Of a stretch of 13,493 nt of DNA, positions 7,398 to 13,461 are shown piece after piece. Source of the DNA: Aliishimia sp045106335 (GTDB lineage: Bacteria > Pseudomonadota > Alphaproteobacteria > Rhodobacterales > Rhodobacteraceae); the NCBI GenBank assembly GCA_045106335.1, contig JBGCEM010000116.1, positions 1 through 13,493 on the forward strand. The letters run 5' to 3'. How positions within the stretch are numbered: position 1 is the stretch's first letter; each line of letters begins with the position of its first letter. The translations under genes were made by a program, and so were the position numbers. A model generated the notes under the pieces. The model was not told the DNA's origin and ran no database searches. It worked only from the letters and a program-made list of their open reading frames with translations.

Positions 7398-8122
7398 TCA
7401 CTCCAAGTCGAAAAGCCCCTATATTCCATCTAAGAGCATCCGAGTGCGTCATCTTTGGCGTCATCTTTGTCTATTCGTTCATTCCTGCCTTTGGTGGTTT
7501 GATCCGAGTTCTGGAACTTGGGGGCGGGCCACAAATTGCACCAGCAAACCCTCGGGCTTTGCTCGACCCAACACCCATCATTCTTCATATTCTGAGCAGT
7601 TTTCTGTTCTGTATCGTCGGGACGGTACAGTTCTTGCCAAGCATCCGACGCCAGCGTCCTGTCGCGCATCGCGTCATCGGGCGGGTGATCGCGGTGGCAG
7701 GATGCATGTCCGCCCTCACTGGTTTATGGATGACACATTTTTATGTCTTTCCCGAGGCCCTTCAGGGGCGCGCACTGTACTACGTGCGGATAGTATTGGG
7801 CACAGCAATGATCGGACTCATTATTTGGGCCGTAATCGCAATCAAATCCCGCAATTTTTTTCAACACAGCGCATCGATGGTGCGAGCTTATGCCATCGGT
7901 CAGGGCGCATCGACGCAGGCCGTTTTGGGTATTGCCTGGATCATAGCAGTTGGCTCCGAAGCGATGGGGCCCCTGCGCGACGGATTGATGATTTTTGCTT
8001 GGGTGGTCAATCTGCTCGCCGCAGAAATCTTTATACGCTCAATGCTAAAGCCGCCAAAACGTCGGCGAAAGAATTCGTCATTGCCGACTATCACGGCCCA
8101 AACACCAAGAAATGAGACATGA
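7394..8122 (+). CDS. DUF2306-like multi-pass membrane protein
   Basis: ATG 7394 overlaps the methyltransferase stop (ATGA), giving 242 residues. About six hydrophobic helices are visible (roughly 17-38, 60-82, 94-115, 131-150, 172-188, 198-217), with a basic Arg/Lys-rich tail in the cytoplasm. His65 (IILHILSSFLF), HRVIGR at 92-97 and His115 (WMTHFYV) are spaced as in DUF2306 proteins, whose membrane histidines have suggested haem or redox roles; that function is not established. Tight coupling to the methyltransferase suggests a shared pathway, perhaps acting on a lipophilic or membrane-bound substrate. The family assignment is from pattern memory only. Confidence 0.72.
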   Translation: MITPSRKAPIFHLRASECVIFGVIFVYSFIPAFGGLIRVLELGGGPQIAPANPRALLDPTPIILHILSSFLFCIVGTVQFLPSIRRQRPVAHRVIGRVIAVAGCMSALTGLWMTHFYVFPEALQGRALYYVRIVLGTAMIGLIIWAVIAIKSRNFFQHSASMVRAYAIGQGASTQAVLGIAWIIAVGSEAMGPLRDGLMIFAWVVNLLAAEIFIRSMLKPPKRRRKNSSLPTITAQTPRNET

Positions 8123-8123
8123 G

Positions 8124-8282
8124 ATGACCCGCCAAAATAGTAATCCCCGCATTCTTTTGTCGATCCTTTGGATATTCACTATCTTGAATTTTTTTGCTCG
8201 TGATATTCATGAGTTGGGCCGCCCTGGCATGCTGGAACAGATGATGTCCGGCACAATTGACGGGGTCGTGAAAACCCTTTGA
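8124..8282 (+). pseudogene. Truncated DUF6326-like small membrane protein
   Basis: One base after the DUF2306 stop, ATG 8124 opens a 52-residue frame with one hydrophobic helix (ILLSILWIFTILNFFA) followed by RDIHELGRPGMLEQMMSGTIDGV and a TGA stop. This matches my memory of the first third of DUF6326-type membrane proteins, which normally continue for two or three more helices. No continuation is visible in the other forward frames after 8282, so I read it as the surviving 5' end of a third operon gene. It could still be expressed as a short single-pass protein. Confidence 0.55.
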
Positions 8283-8463
8283 GAGCGTACTATCGTGTTC
8301 AACAAGGTGGTATCTCCTTTGATGTGTTGAAGATTTGCCCGGATCAATTTATCGACGCTGCATCACTGTTTTGGGCGACGTCGTTTTTCGCTTTTTCCAA
8401 GCCATTGCTGAGTCCCAGAATGGCCATTTATTGATTCTTGTTGCGTGTCCGGTAGACGATGCA
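8283..8463. other. Convergent spacer
   Basis: These 181 bp lie between the converging DUF6326 remnant and NIPSNAP gene. I find no gene, no strong hairpin and no T-tract that would serve either side as a clear terminator. Confidence 0.35.
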
Positions 8464-8802
8464 TTACGCCTGTGGCTCAAGAACACCTGATATATCTCCG
8501 TCGAGAACAGGCCGCAGGAAATGTCTATCGTACCGAAGGATGCACTTGGTTCTGACGGCAAAATCGTATGCCGCCTTGCAGTCAGAATCGGCGGCGCTGT
8601 CTGTGCGATAAGTTTCATAAGCCGCCAGAGACGGGAATGAAAATGCCGCAAACGCCAGATCATTTGGTCCTTCGTGTGGTAGGAAATATCCATGATGGGC
8701 GCCCCCAAATCGCTTTACCAGAGGGATCCATGCTTTTGCGTAGATCTCAAAGTCGGAGACTTTCGCTGGGTCAATCTTATAGGTCACGTGACAGGTAATC
8801 AT
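8464..8802 (-). CDS. NIPSNAP-family protein
   Basis: Start ATG 8802 has GGAGA in good position and overlaps the stop of the GFA gene (ATGA), so the two are translationally coupled; a longer in-frame opening up to 8925 lies inside that gene and is rejected. The 112-residue product has the NIPSNAP/ferredoxin-like pattern: an opening strand MITCHVTYKIDPAKV, a helix with FEIYAKAWIPLVKRFGG, then HHGYFLPHEGPNDLAFAAFSFPS, a Y-x-x-Y-R segment and a final strand. Members are small dimeric alpha-beta barrel proteins without an agreed activity. It is the last gene of the TetR-controlled cluster. No terminator is evident in the 180 bp after it. Confidence 0.82.
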   Translation of the reverse strand: MITCHVTYKIDPAKVSDFEIYAKAWIPLVKRFGGAHHGYFLPHEGPNDLAFAAFSFPSLAAYETYRTDSAADSDCKAAYDFAVRTKCILRYDRHFLRPVLDGDISGVLEPQA

Positions 8803-9302
8803 GATTTCTCCGATCTGGTTTTGTTGCTGTCGTTCGTCAGCAGGGGTTTTGCACTCATAGGCTCCGATCCCAGACCCTCCGGGAACGCCGCGTGTGTGGA
8901 GACCTGCTCCAGACCAGATGCCCATGCGGGTTGCTCTGAGGCGAATATTCTTACCCGTTCGGCCACGTTAACCGGGGCGCTCAGAGATCCCGCCGGAACG
9001 ATCATCTTTGTTCCGTCACCATTTGGCCAAGGAACGCCCGACCCGCAGACCCGGCAGAACGACTTGGAGATATCCCGCCCCGGCACTTGGTAGCTGACGA
9101 TATCGCCCGTGCCCGCCAGCCAGTCGAACCCTTTGATGCTCACGAACAGATTGGAAGCAAAAGCGGATCCGGTGATTTGTCGGCACTGTTCACAGCTACA
9201 CAAAAACAGTTTTTCGAACGTGTTGATAACCGCGAACGAGACGGCACCACACAGGCAGCCACCTTTGATTTTCTGGACCGAGTGATTGTCTGAAGAAGTC
9301 AT
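8799..9302 (-). CDS. GFA-family (CENP-V/GFA) zinc protein
   Basis: The 167-residue product has all the cysteines of the GFA fold: GGCLCGAV with Cys16 and Cys18, CSCEQC with Cys35, Cys37 and Cys40, and FCRVCGSG with Cys83 and Cys86, arranged to bind two zinc ions. The family is named after a proposed glutathione-dependent formaldehyde-activating enzyme, a reaction that is disputed; many members are simply of unknown function. The usual CHC of the middle motif is CSC here. The C-terminal tail after about 140 is longer and Ser/Lys-rich. It lies 44 bp after glyoxalase I, another glutathione-linked enzyme, and overlaps the NIPSNAP start by four bases. Confidence 0.88.
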   Translation of the reverse strand: MTSSDNHSVQKIKGGCLCGAVSFAVINTFEKLFLCSCEQCRQITGSAFASNLFVSIKGFDWLAGTGDIVSYQVPGRDISKSFCRVCGSGVPWPNGDGTKMIVPAGSLSAPVNVAERVRIFASEQPAWASGLEQVSTHAAFPEGLGSEPMSAKPLLTNDSNKTRSEKS

Positions 9303-9346
9303 CTGATGGGCCTTTCTAAGTGCATCACGTCGCCTGTTTTCGCGCG

Positions 9347-9775
9347 CTACTTGGCTGCCTCGATCAACTCGATGCTATATCCATCAGGATCGTTCAGAAA
9401 CGCGATGATTTCTTTTAGGCCAGTCTCGGTGGGCGCGAGTTTCATCGGACCTGCTGGCCTTGTCACCTCCACACCCATTTTTTCTAGACGCGCGCAAGCC
9501 GCGTAAATATCCGCGACTTCAAGTGCGATATGACCGTAACCGGTGCCGTGTTCGTAACCAGTTTCGTCCCAGTTCCAAGTCAATTCGATCGTCGACGCTG
9601 TTGGGCTGTCTCCGTATCCCATGAACACCAAAGTGAAGCGACCTTCAGGGAATGTCTCGCGCCGTGTTTCGTGCATGCCCAATGCGTCTGCGTAAAAGGC
9701 GATGGAGCGTTCAAGATCGCCCACGCGGAGCATCGTATACAGAATGCGGCTGGGAAGGTTGGTTAGATCAGTCAT
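9347..9775 (-). CDS. gloA: Glyoxalase I (lactoylglutathione lyase) with altered metal ligand
   Basis: This 142-residue protein aligns well with E. coli GloA from memory: TMLRVGDLERSIAFYADALGM, LVFMGYG, TIELTWNW, GYGHIALEV and DPDGYSIELIE. Glyoxalase I turns the hemithioacetal of methylglyoxal and glutathione into S-lactoylglutathione using Ni or Zn held by His, Glu, His and Glu. Three ligands are present (Glu in IELTWNW, His in YGHIAL, Glu in SIELIE), but the first, His in the usual LHTMLRV, is Tyr13 here (TAT, 9737-9739), one transition from CAT. A seven-residue insertion (around LAPTETG) precedes IIAFLNDPDG. It may be less active or use a changed metal site. It sits mid-cluster in the TetR-linked operon. 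Confidence 0.87.
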   Translation of the reverse strand: MTDLTNLPSRILYTMLRVGDLERSIAFYADALGMHETRRETFPEGRFTLVFMGYGDSPTASTIELTWNWDETGYEHGTGYGHIALEVADIYAACARLEKMGVEVTRPAGPMKLAPTETGLKEIIAFLNDPDGYSIELIEAAK

Positions 9776-9803
9776 TCGGATTTTCCCTATGAGAGGTTAA
9801 GTT

Positions 9804-9832
9804 CCGACAAGCCGCAAAGCGCAGCTTGTCGG
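9804..9832. terminator. Strong hairpin between secreted-protein gene and gloA
   Basis: CCGACAAGC (9804-9812) and GCTTGTCGG (9824-9832) form a perfect 9-bp stem with an 11-nt loop, 20 bp past the stop of the small secreted protein and 28 bp before gloA. No U-tract follows on the minus strand, so it may be a partial terminator or an RNA-processing or stability element that divides the cluster. Confidence 0.5.
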
Positions 9833-9851
9833 TTTATGAGCTAACGAAAGC

Positions 9852-10337
9852 TTATTGGCATACCTCACCGCTATAGCGGACAAGCCCTTCAAGGGCATTG
9901 GGGTCCCGCAAGTCTACCAAGCCGTAACTATTGAAAGAACCGTTAGCGCCTTCCAACGTGCCGCGTCCGGACCCCTCTTGGATTTCATAGGAAATTTCGA
10001 GCATGAAACGTCCGGGTTTGCCCGGCACAGCTGTCAAAATCCCAAGATCCTTCGTCTGGAAGGCACCACCATCTGCACGGCCAAAGTAATGCTCCATGTC
10101 CATTTCGAGGCCCGTCGCTGTTTCGCGCTGGCCAGTGATTTTACCCGCGGCGTTTTGTACTGTGCCCGTCAACGTGGCGGAAATAATGATAGGATTGCCT
10201 TCACCCTCTGCGAAGAAATTAGGGACTGCGACACCGCCGATAGGTGCGCAGACACCGGTACCGGCGGACGCGCTTGTAGCGCCCGAAAGGGAGATACCGG
10301 AGGCGAGAGTCAGCGCAACAAGAGATAGTTTAATCAT
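9852..10337 (-). CDS. Small secreted protein of unknown function
   Basis: Start ATG 10337 has AAAGGA at good spacing, giving 161 residues; an upstream in-frame opening to 10415 lacks such a site and would hide the signal peptide. Residues 1-25 (MIKLSLVALTLASGISL... ending ASA) are a Sec signal peptide. The mature protein is rich in beta-type alternating sequence (PIIISATLTGTVQNAAGKI, RFMLEISYEIQEGSGRGTLEGANGSF), recalling small beta-barrel proteins such as the allene oxide cyclase-like fold, but I cannot name a family. It has only two cysteines, Cys30 near the mature N-terminus and Cys160 at the second-last position, well placed to form one disulfide closing the chain in the periplasm. Confidence 0.7.
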   Translation of the reverse strand: MIKLSLVALTLASGISLSGATSASAGTGVCAPIGGVAVPNFFAEGEGNPIIISATLTGTVQNAAGKITGQRETATGLEMDMEHYFGRADGGAFQTKDLGILTAVPGKPGRFMLEISYEIQEGSGRGTLEGANGSFNSYGLVDLRDPNALEGLVRYSGEVCQ

Positions 10338-10384
10338 GTTATTTTCCTTTGGTTTAGTTGAGTTACGACGTGGTCGTTTCGTTT

Positions 10385-10427
10385 GGATGCAACCATCCAC
10401 TCCGTTGGCCTGCATATCAGGGCCAAC
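10385..10427. repeat. Tandem hairpins in operon spacer
   Basis: The 125-bp gap between the tautomerase and the secreted protein holds two hairpins: GGATG-CAAC-CATCC (10385-10398) and GTTGGCC (10404-10410) with GGCCAAC (10421-10427) around a 10-nt loop. Neither is followed by a T-tract. They may act in RNA processing, attenuation or mRNA stability within the minus-strand transcript. Confidence 0.45.
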
Positions 10428-10462
10428 GATATCAATTCATTTCGACAGTGTTTTTTGGTGGT

Positions 10463-10894
10463 TTAGACGGGCTTAATGTCCATCACACTTTGGATGTCGC
10501 CAAGCCGGAAGACCTGACCTGCGCCAGCCCATCCGCCGTCGGTCACCTCGTACAACATGGCCCAATGATTAAGCCTTTCCGCGTAAGGCCCGACAATCTC
10601 ATCAACGATGCGCCCAATCTCGGCAACTAGGCTCGTCCTGGTTTCATCGTCCAAAGCGCCCTGGGGTGTCGTCACAGCGATGCGAAACGGAGGTTTCTCC
10701 AGCGACGCGCCCCCGACGTAAAATGTGCCCTCAGGTTTTTCATTGAAGTGTGCCCAGACCAGCGATTGTGCACCTGGGCTTTCCAATGGTGCACCCTCAG
10801 CCCTGAGTACGGCATTTGAAAGTTGCGACATCAGCGCATCTTGCTGCAATTTATCTAGCTCACCCTGTGGGGCGTCTACTTGAATGAGTGGCAC
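10463..10894 (-). CDS. Tautomerase-superfamily protein
   Basis: The 143-residue product starts with GTG 10894 (GAGGAAAC in front). After removal of Met the N-terminal residue is Pro, the catalytic base of the 4-oxalocrotonate tautomerase/MIF superfamily, and PLIQVDAPQGELDKLQQDALMSQLSNAV matches the first strand and helix of that fold. The length fits a two-unit (fused beta-alpha-beta) subunit: a second unit begins near PPFRIAVTTPQGALDDETRTSLVAEI. Such enzymes isomerise enols or add water to unsaturated or halogenated acids. It lies 31 bp after the YdhR-like gene in the TetR-linked cluster. The substrate is unknown. Confidence 0.8.
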   Translation of the reverse strand: MPLIQVDAPQGELDKLQQDALMSQLSNAVLRAEGAPLESPGAQSLVWAHFNEKPEGTFYVGGASLEKPPFRIAVTTPQGALDDETRTSLVAEIGRIVDEIVGPYAERLNHWAMLYEVTDGGWAGAGQVFRLGDIQSVMDIKPV

Positions 10895-10924
10895 GATTGT
10901 TTCCTCTTCTTTGCTTGGGTTATG

Positions 10925-11707
10925 TTAGGTGTAATAGGGTGACTTAAGGGCACGACTGGCGGCCTCAGTGGCGCTTGCATCAAACACGCGGGTATAAAAG
11001 GCCGCGTTGAGCTTCGCTGCAGTTTTAGGGAAGTCGTCGACTGCGAAAGCTTGCGCGTTTTCAACCGTATCGAATGTATCGACACCGCCAAGCGTATTGG
11101 TGTGCAACCCGCTCAGCCAAAGCTTTGAAATCAAGCCCTTTTGCTGCTTTAGGACAGGATTTCGATCCCGCCACGGCGCGTTTTGAAAAGGGACGTTGAC
11201 CTGCACTTCGGTGTAAACAAACGCGCCCGGCGGTTGTGTTGGGCCCGACCGGAAATGCGGTGACCCTATATCTCGGCTTGCATCCTCAACGACGCTGGCA
11301 TCAAACACGCGGGTTGTCTGAGCGACGCCGAGGCTTCGGGCAACTGCAGGGAAAAAGGTGGTGCAATAGCGCTGCGCTGCCTCAACACTGTCAAAGCTGT
11401 AGATGCCACCAACTGAGTTATTCCCAATTCCCGAGAACCACGTCTTGTTTAGGAACCCTGGCTCATTTGCAATCTGAGCATTCAACTCTTGCCATGGGAC
11501 ATTCTCGAACGGTGTAGATATTTGCAATTCTGTGTAGACGAATGCTTTGGGGGTCATGTGGTTTTCTCCTTGGTCAATTACGGTACCGGCGATCGCCAGC
11601 TTGCCGCCTGGTGCAAAGTTAGCGGCGGTAGCGGTGGCCACCGCGCCCACAATCACTTTGCGGCGGCTAATCCCTGTTTGGATCTGCGACTTTGTCTGGT
11701 GCTTCAT
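10925..11707 (-). CDS. Tat-exported tandem YdhR-like (dimeric alpha-beta barrel) protein
   Basis: Start ATG 11707 is preceded by AGAGGAGA at ideal spacing; the in-frame opening to 11767 runs into the operators and is rejected. The 260-residue product opens with a twin-arginine signal (SRRKVIVGAVATATAANF, residues about 13-30). Two homologous domains follow at about 54-150 and 161-257: each starts with AFVYTE, has PF-N-PW, then a G-SGI/SGL-N segment, SFDSVE/TFDTVE, and ends TRVFDAS. They resemble YdhR-type putative mono-oxygenases of the ferredoxin-like barrel fold. A second, strong start lies at 11557, just before domain 1, so a cytosolic 210-residue form is likely too. It is the first gene of the cluster, next to the TetR operators. 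Confidence 0.8.
   Translation of the reverse strand: MKHQTKSQIQTGISRRKVIVGAVATATAANFAPGGKLAIAGTVIDQGENHMTPKAFVYTELQISTPFENVPWQELNAQIANEPGFLNKTWFSGIGNNSVGGIYSFDSVEAAQRYCTTFFPAVARSLGVAQTTRVFDASVVEDASRDIGSPHFRSGPTQPPGAFVYTEVQVNVPFQNAPWRDRNPVLKQQKGLISKLWLSGLHTNTLGGVDTFDTVENAQAFAVDDFPKTAAKLNAAFYTRVFDASATEAASRALKSPYYT
11555..11571 (-). promoter_or_regulatory. Internal ribosome binding site and ATG before the YdhR-like domains
   Basis: On the minus strand a perfect AAGGAG (11571-11566) lies eight bases before ATG 11557-11555, in frame with the long protein and just after its signal sequence. It is stronger than many gene starts in the window. It would give a 210-residue protein without the Tat signal. 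Confidence 0.6.
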
Positions 11708-11770
11708 CGGGCTCTCCTCTGTGACAGCAGCACGTAGTTTGGTTGGTTGCGTTGCGGTCGCACTCAATAT

Positions 11771-11838
11771 ATAACGATCACTATAATTGAACTATATAAC
11801 GATCGCTATGTCGTCAAGGAAAAAATAACGATCGCTAT
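11771..11838. promoter_or_regulatory. Three TetR operator copies
   Basis: ATAACGATCACTAT (11771-11784), ATAACGATCGCTAT (11796-11809) and ATAACGATCGCTAT (11825-11838) are near-palindromic (ATA-A-CGATCG-C-TAT) and lie 25 and 29 bp apart between the divergent YdhR-like and TetR genes. The first copy carries one change in the core. The array overlaps the likely promoters on both strands, fitting repression of both the operon and tetR by the TetR protein. Confidence 0.85.
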
Positions 11839-11843
11839 ATAAT
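11838..11843 (+). promoter_or_regulatory. Candidate -10 box of the tetR promoter
   Basis: A perfect TATAAT abuts and overlaps the third operator by one base. No convincing -35 element is seen at the usual distance. The start site would be about 10 nt before the ATG and inside the AAAGGA ribosome site, so either the leader is very short or transcription starts further upstream. Confidence 0.45.
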
Positions 11844-11859
11844 ACCTAAAGGATAGCGG

Positions 11860-12438
11860 ATGGCGCAGTTACCAACGAAGAAAGAGCAAACCCGCTCGCG
11901 TATTCTGAACGCTGCAAGCAAGAGCTTTAGAAGCAGTGGTTATGCGGGAACCGGAGTTGACGGCATTGCCAAGACTGCCGGTGTCACGTCAGGCGCATTT
12001 TATGCTCATTTCGGATCGAAAGATGGTGCGTTTGAAGCTGCACTGGCGGCTGGGCTGGACGAGGTGATTCAGAGCATTCCAAACTTTCAAAGCGAGTTTG
12101 GAGCTGCTTGGGTTGGTGCCTTTGCCGATTACTATCTGAGTGAGGCGCATCGTAATGACCTCGCCTGCGGCTGTGCGATGACAACACTTTCACCCGAAGT
12201 TGCACGGGCTGATCCCGACATGCACATGGCTTATGAAGCAAAAATGAACCGAATTGTGAGCCTGATTGCCGATGGTTTGACTGGCAACTCGGAGGAGGCT
12301 CGACACACACGGACCTGGGCGATGTTAAGTACATTAATCGGCGGGCTTACGCTCTCACGCGCGGTTGCAAATCCCGACATCGCGAACAAGATCGCTGAAG
12401 CGTCCCACGTTGCTGCCTTGGCCGCCTCTAAGGGCTGA
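11860..12438 (+). CDS. TetR/AcrR-family transcriptional repressor
   Basis: The 192-residue product has a TetR N-terminal domain at about 10-57 (TRSRILNAASKSFRSSGYAGTGVDGIAKTAG, then VTSGAFYAHFGSKDGAFEAAL) and an alpha-helical ligand domain. ACGCAMTTLSPEVARAD is like that of the group whose C-terminal domain is typical of regulators next to aldehyde or quinone stress genes. ATG 11860 follows AAAGGA. It is divergent from the six-gene minus-strand cluster, with three copies of a palindromic site between them, so it most likely represses that cluster and itself until a ligand releases it. The cysteines in the ACGCAM segment could sense electrophiles directly; that is only a suggestion. Confidence 0.93.
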   Translation: MAQLPTKKEQTRSRILNAASKSFRSSGYAGTGVDGIAKTAGVTSGAFYAHFGSKDGAFEAALAAGLDEVIQSIPNFQSEFGAAWVGAFADYYLSEAHRNDLACGCAMTTLSPEVARADPDMHMAYEAKMNRIVSLIADGLTGNSEEARHTRTWAMLSTLIGGLTLSRAVANPDIANKIAEASHVAALAASKG

Positions 12439-12472
12439 GATTTCGACCAAACCTGGCCGAGGCTGAGGTTGC

Positions 12473-12491
12473 TCCCAATCTTCCGTTGGGA
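12473..12491 (+). terminator. Weak hairpin after tetR
   Basis: TCCCAA (12473-12478) and TTGGGA (12486-12491) form a 6-bp stem with a 7-nt loop, 35 bp past the tetR stop. The following bases (CACTTTGCC) have only a short T stretch, so termination would be partial at best. Confidence 0.35.
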
Positions 12492-12569
12492 CACTTTGCC
12501 GCTCGCCAGATCACCCGGCTCAGCATTGTAATCCCGTCTCGCCCGTGAACCCTGTTAGGACACAATTCC

Positions 12570-13037
12570 ATGGAAACTCGCCCACCGCTGCCGCCATTCA
12601 CACGTGAAACTGCAATCCAAAAGGTGCGTCTTGCCGAAGACGGCTGGAACTCACGTGACGCCACCAAAGTCGCCACGGCCTACACTCTCGACACCGAATG
12701 GCGCAATCGCGTGACCTTTGTGACTAACCGCGAGGAGGCGGAAGCGTTCCTGAAAGCAAAATGGATACGAGAACTCGACTACCGCCTGATTAAAGAGCTT
12801 TGGGCCTTTGACAACGACCGCATCGCCGTCCGTTATGCCGATGAATGGCACGATGACAGCGCCAACTGGTTTCGCTCATATGGGAATGAGAACTGGGAAT
12901 TTGCCAAAAACGGTTTGATGCAAAACCGTTTTGCAAGCATCAATGACCTGCCGATTGCTGAGGCCGACCGCAAGTTTCATTGGCAGCAAGGTCGCAGGCC
13001 AGACGACCATCCGGGGCTTTCTGAACTGGGTTTGTGA
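12570..13037 (+). CDS. DUF1348 (NTF2-like) protein
   Basis: The 155-residue product has the typical length and landmarks of DUF1348: PPFTRETAIQKVRLAEDGWNSRD at the start, TLDTEWRNRVTFVTNREE, FLKAKW, LIKELWAFDNDRIAVRYADEWHDDSANWFRSYGNENWEF, and a C-terminal HPGLSELGL. The fold is an NTF2/SnoaL-like cone with a hydrophobic pocket; the family has no agreed activity. The ATG at 12570 lies 131 bp after tetR and has only a weak ribosome site. It points the same way as tetR and may share its promoter, but could have its own in the gap. Proteins of this type often sit beside TetR regulators, which fits but does not prove a link. Confidence 0.88.
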   Translation: METRPPLPPFTRETAIQKVRLAEDGWNSRDATKVATAYTLDTEWRNRVTFVTNREEAEAFLKAKWIRELDYRLIKELWAFDNDRIAVRYADEWHDDSANWFRSYGNENWEFAKNGLMQNRFASINDLPIAEADRKFHWQQGRRPDDHPGLSELGL

Positions 13038-13089
13038 ACACATGAAAATTGGTAGTTCGAGTAAAGTATCGGTGAGGGTAGATCAGCTA

Positions 13090-13101
13090 CTGACCGGTCA
13101 G
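13090..13101. promoter_or_regulatory. Palindrome CTGACCGGTCAG, operator-like
   Basis: This perfect 12-bp palindrome stands alone 53 bp after the DUF1348 stop. Short GACCGGTC-centred palindromes are common binding sites of TetR-type repressors. It differs from the operators of the TetR gene in this window, so it would serve another regulator, or be the leftover of one. Confidence 0.4.
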
Positions 13102-13300
13102 CGCATTTCACTCATTTGTTCACACCGCAATATTGAATACCTCGAGCGCGAAGTTACAAACTGCTCCGCAGCAAACCATTTCTAGGAAATACCCTCATCA
13201 AATGTTTGTTTCGACTGTGACCACGTCACCGCCAATAAACGGCCGCTTTGGTGATATGATCAGCATCGCAGCAACAAAACTGCCTCGAGTGTAAGGAAAT

Positions 13301-13461
13301 GCTGCGTCAGCAATAGCCGCGACCCGTTAGTTGGACTGGCGCGCAGCGAAAGGGTTGTTCGGGAGTACTCAATTTTGTCCCTCTCAATGGCAGCTCTGGT
13401 GAAATTTGCTGCATCGCAAAAAGCAACCCGCTGCGACTGCGAACAAACGCTGCGTCAGCAA
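13301..13461. repeat. 13-bp direct repeat GCTGCGTCAGCAA
   Basis: Identical 13-mers lie at 13301-13313 and 13449-13461, 148 bp apart. The first is preceded by T and so contains the palindrome TGCTG-CGT-CAGCA. They look like dispersed intergenic repeats, not a CRISPR (only two copies, no regular spacing). Confidence 0.5.

Noticed and set aside
8349..8708. 119-codon minus-strand frame overlapping the NIPSNAP gene
   Set aside because: Its sequence is a basic, low-sense shadow of the NIPSNAP coding frame on the same strand.
8803..8925. N-terminal extension of the NIPSNAP protein
   Set aside because: It lies inside the GFA gene in another frame; ATG 8802 has a good ribosome site and overlaps the GFA stop.
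9855..10476. Plus-strand frames opposite the secreted-protein gene (9855-10328, 10096-10476)
   Set aside because: They are antisense to a gene with signal peptide and ribosome site and show no recognisable domains.
13042..13185. 47-codon frame starting MKIGSSSKVS after the DUF1348 gene
   Set aside because: No Shine-Dalgarno, no similarity I can recognise, and it contains the operator-like palindrome.
13301..13461. CRISPR-like repeats
   Set aside because: Only two short copies, 148 bp apart, without regular spacers or cas genes.
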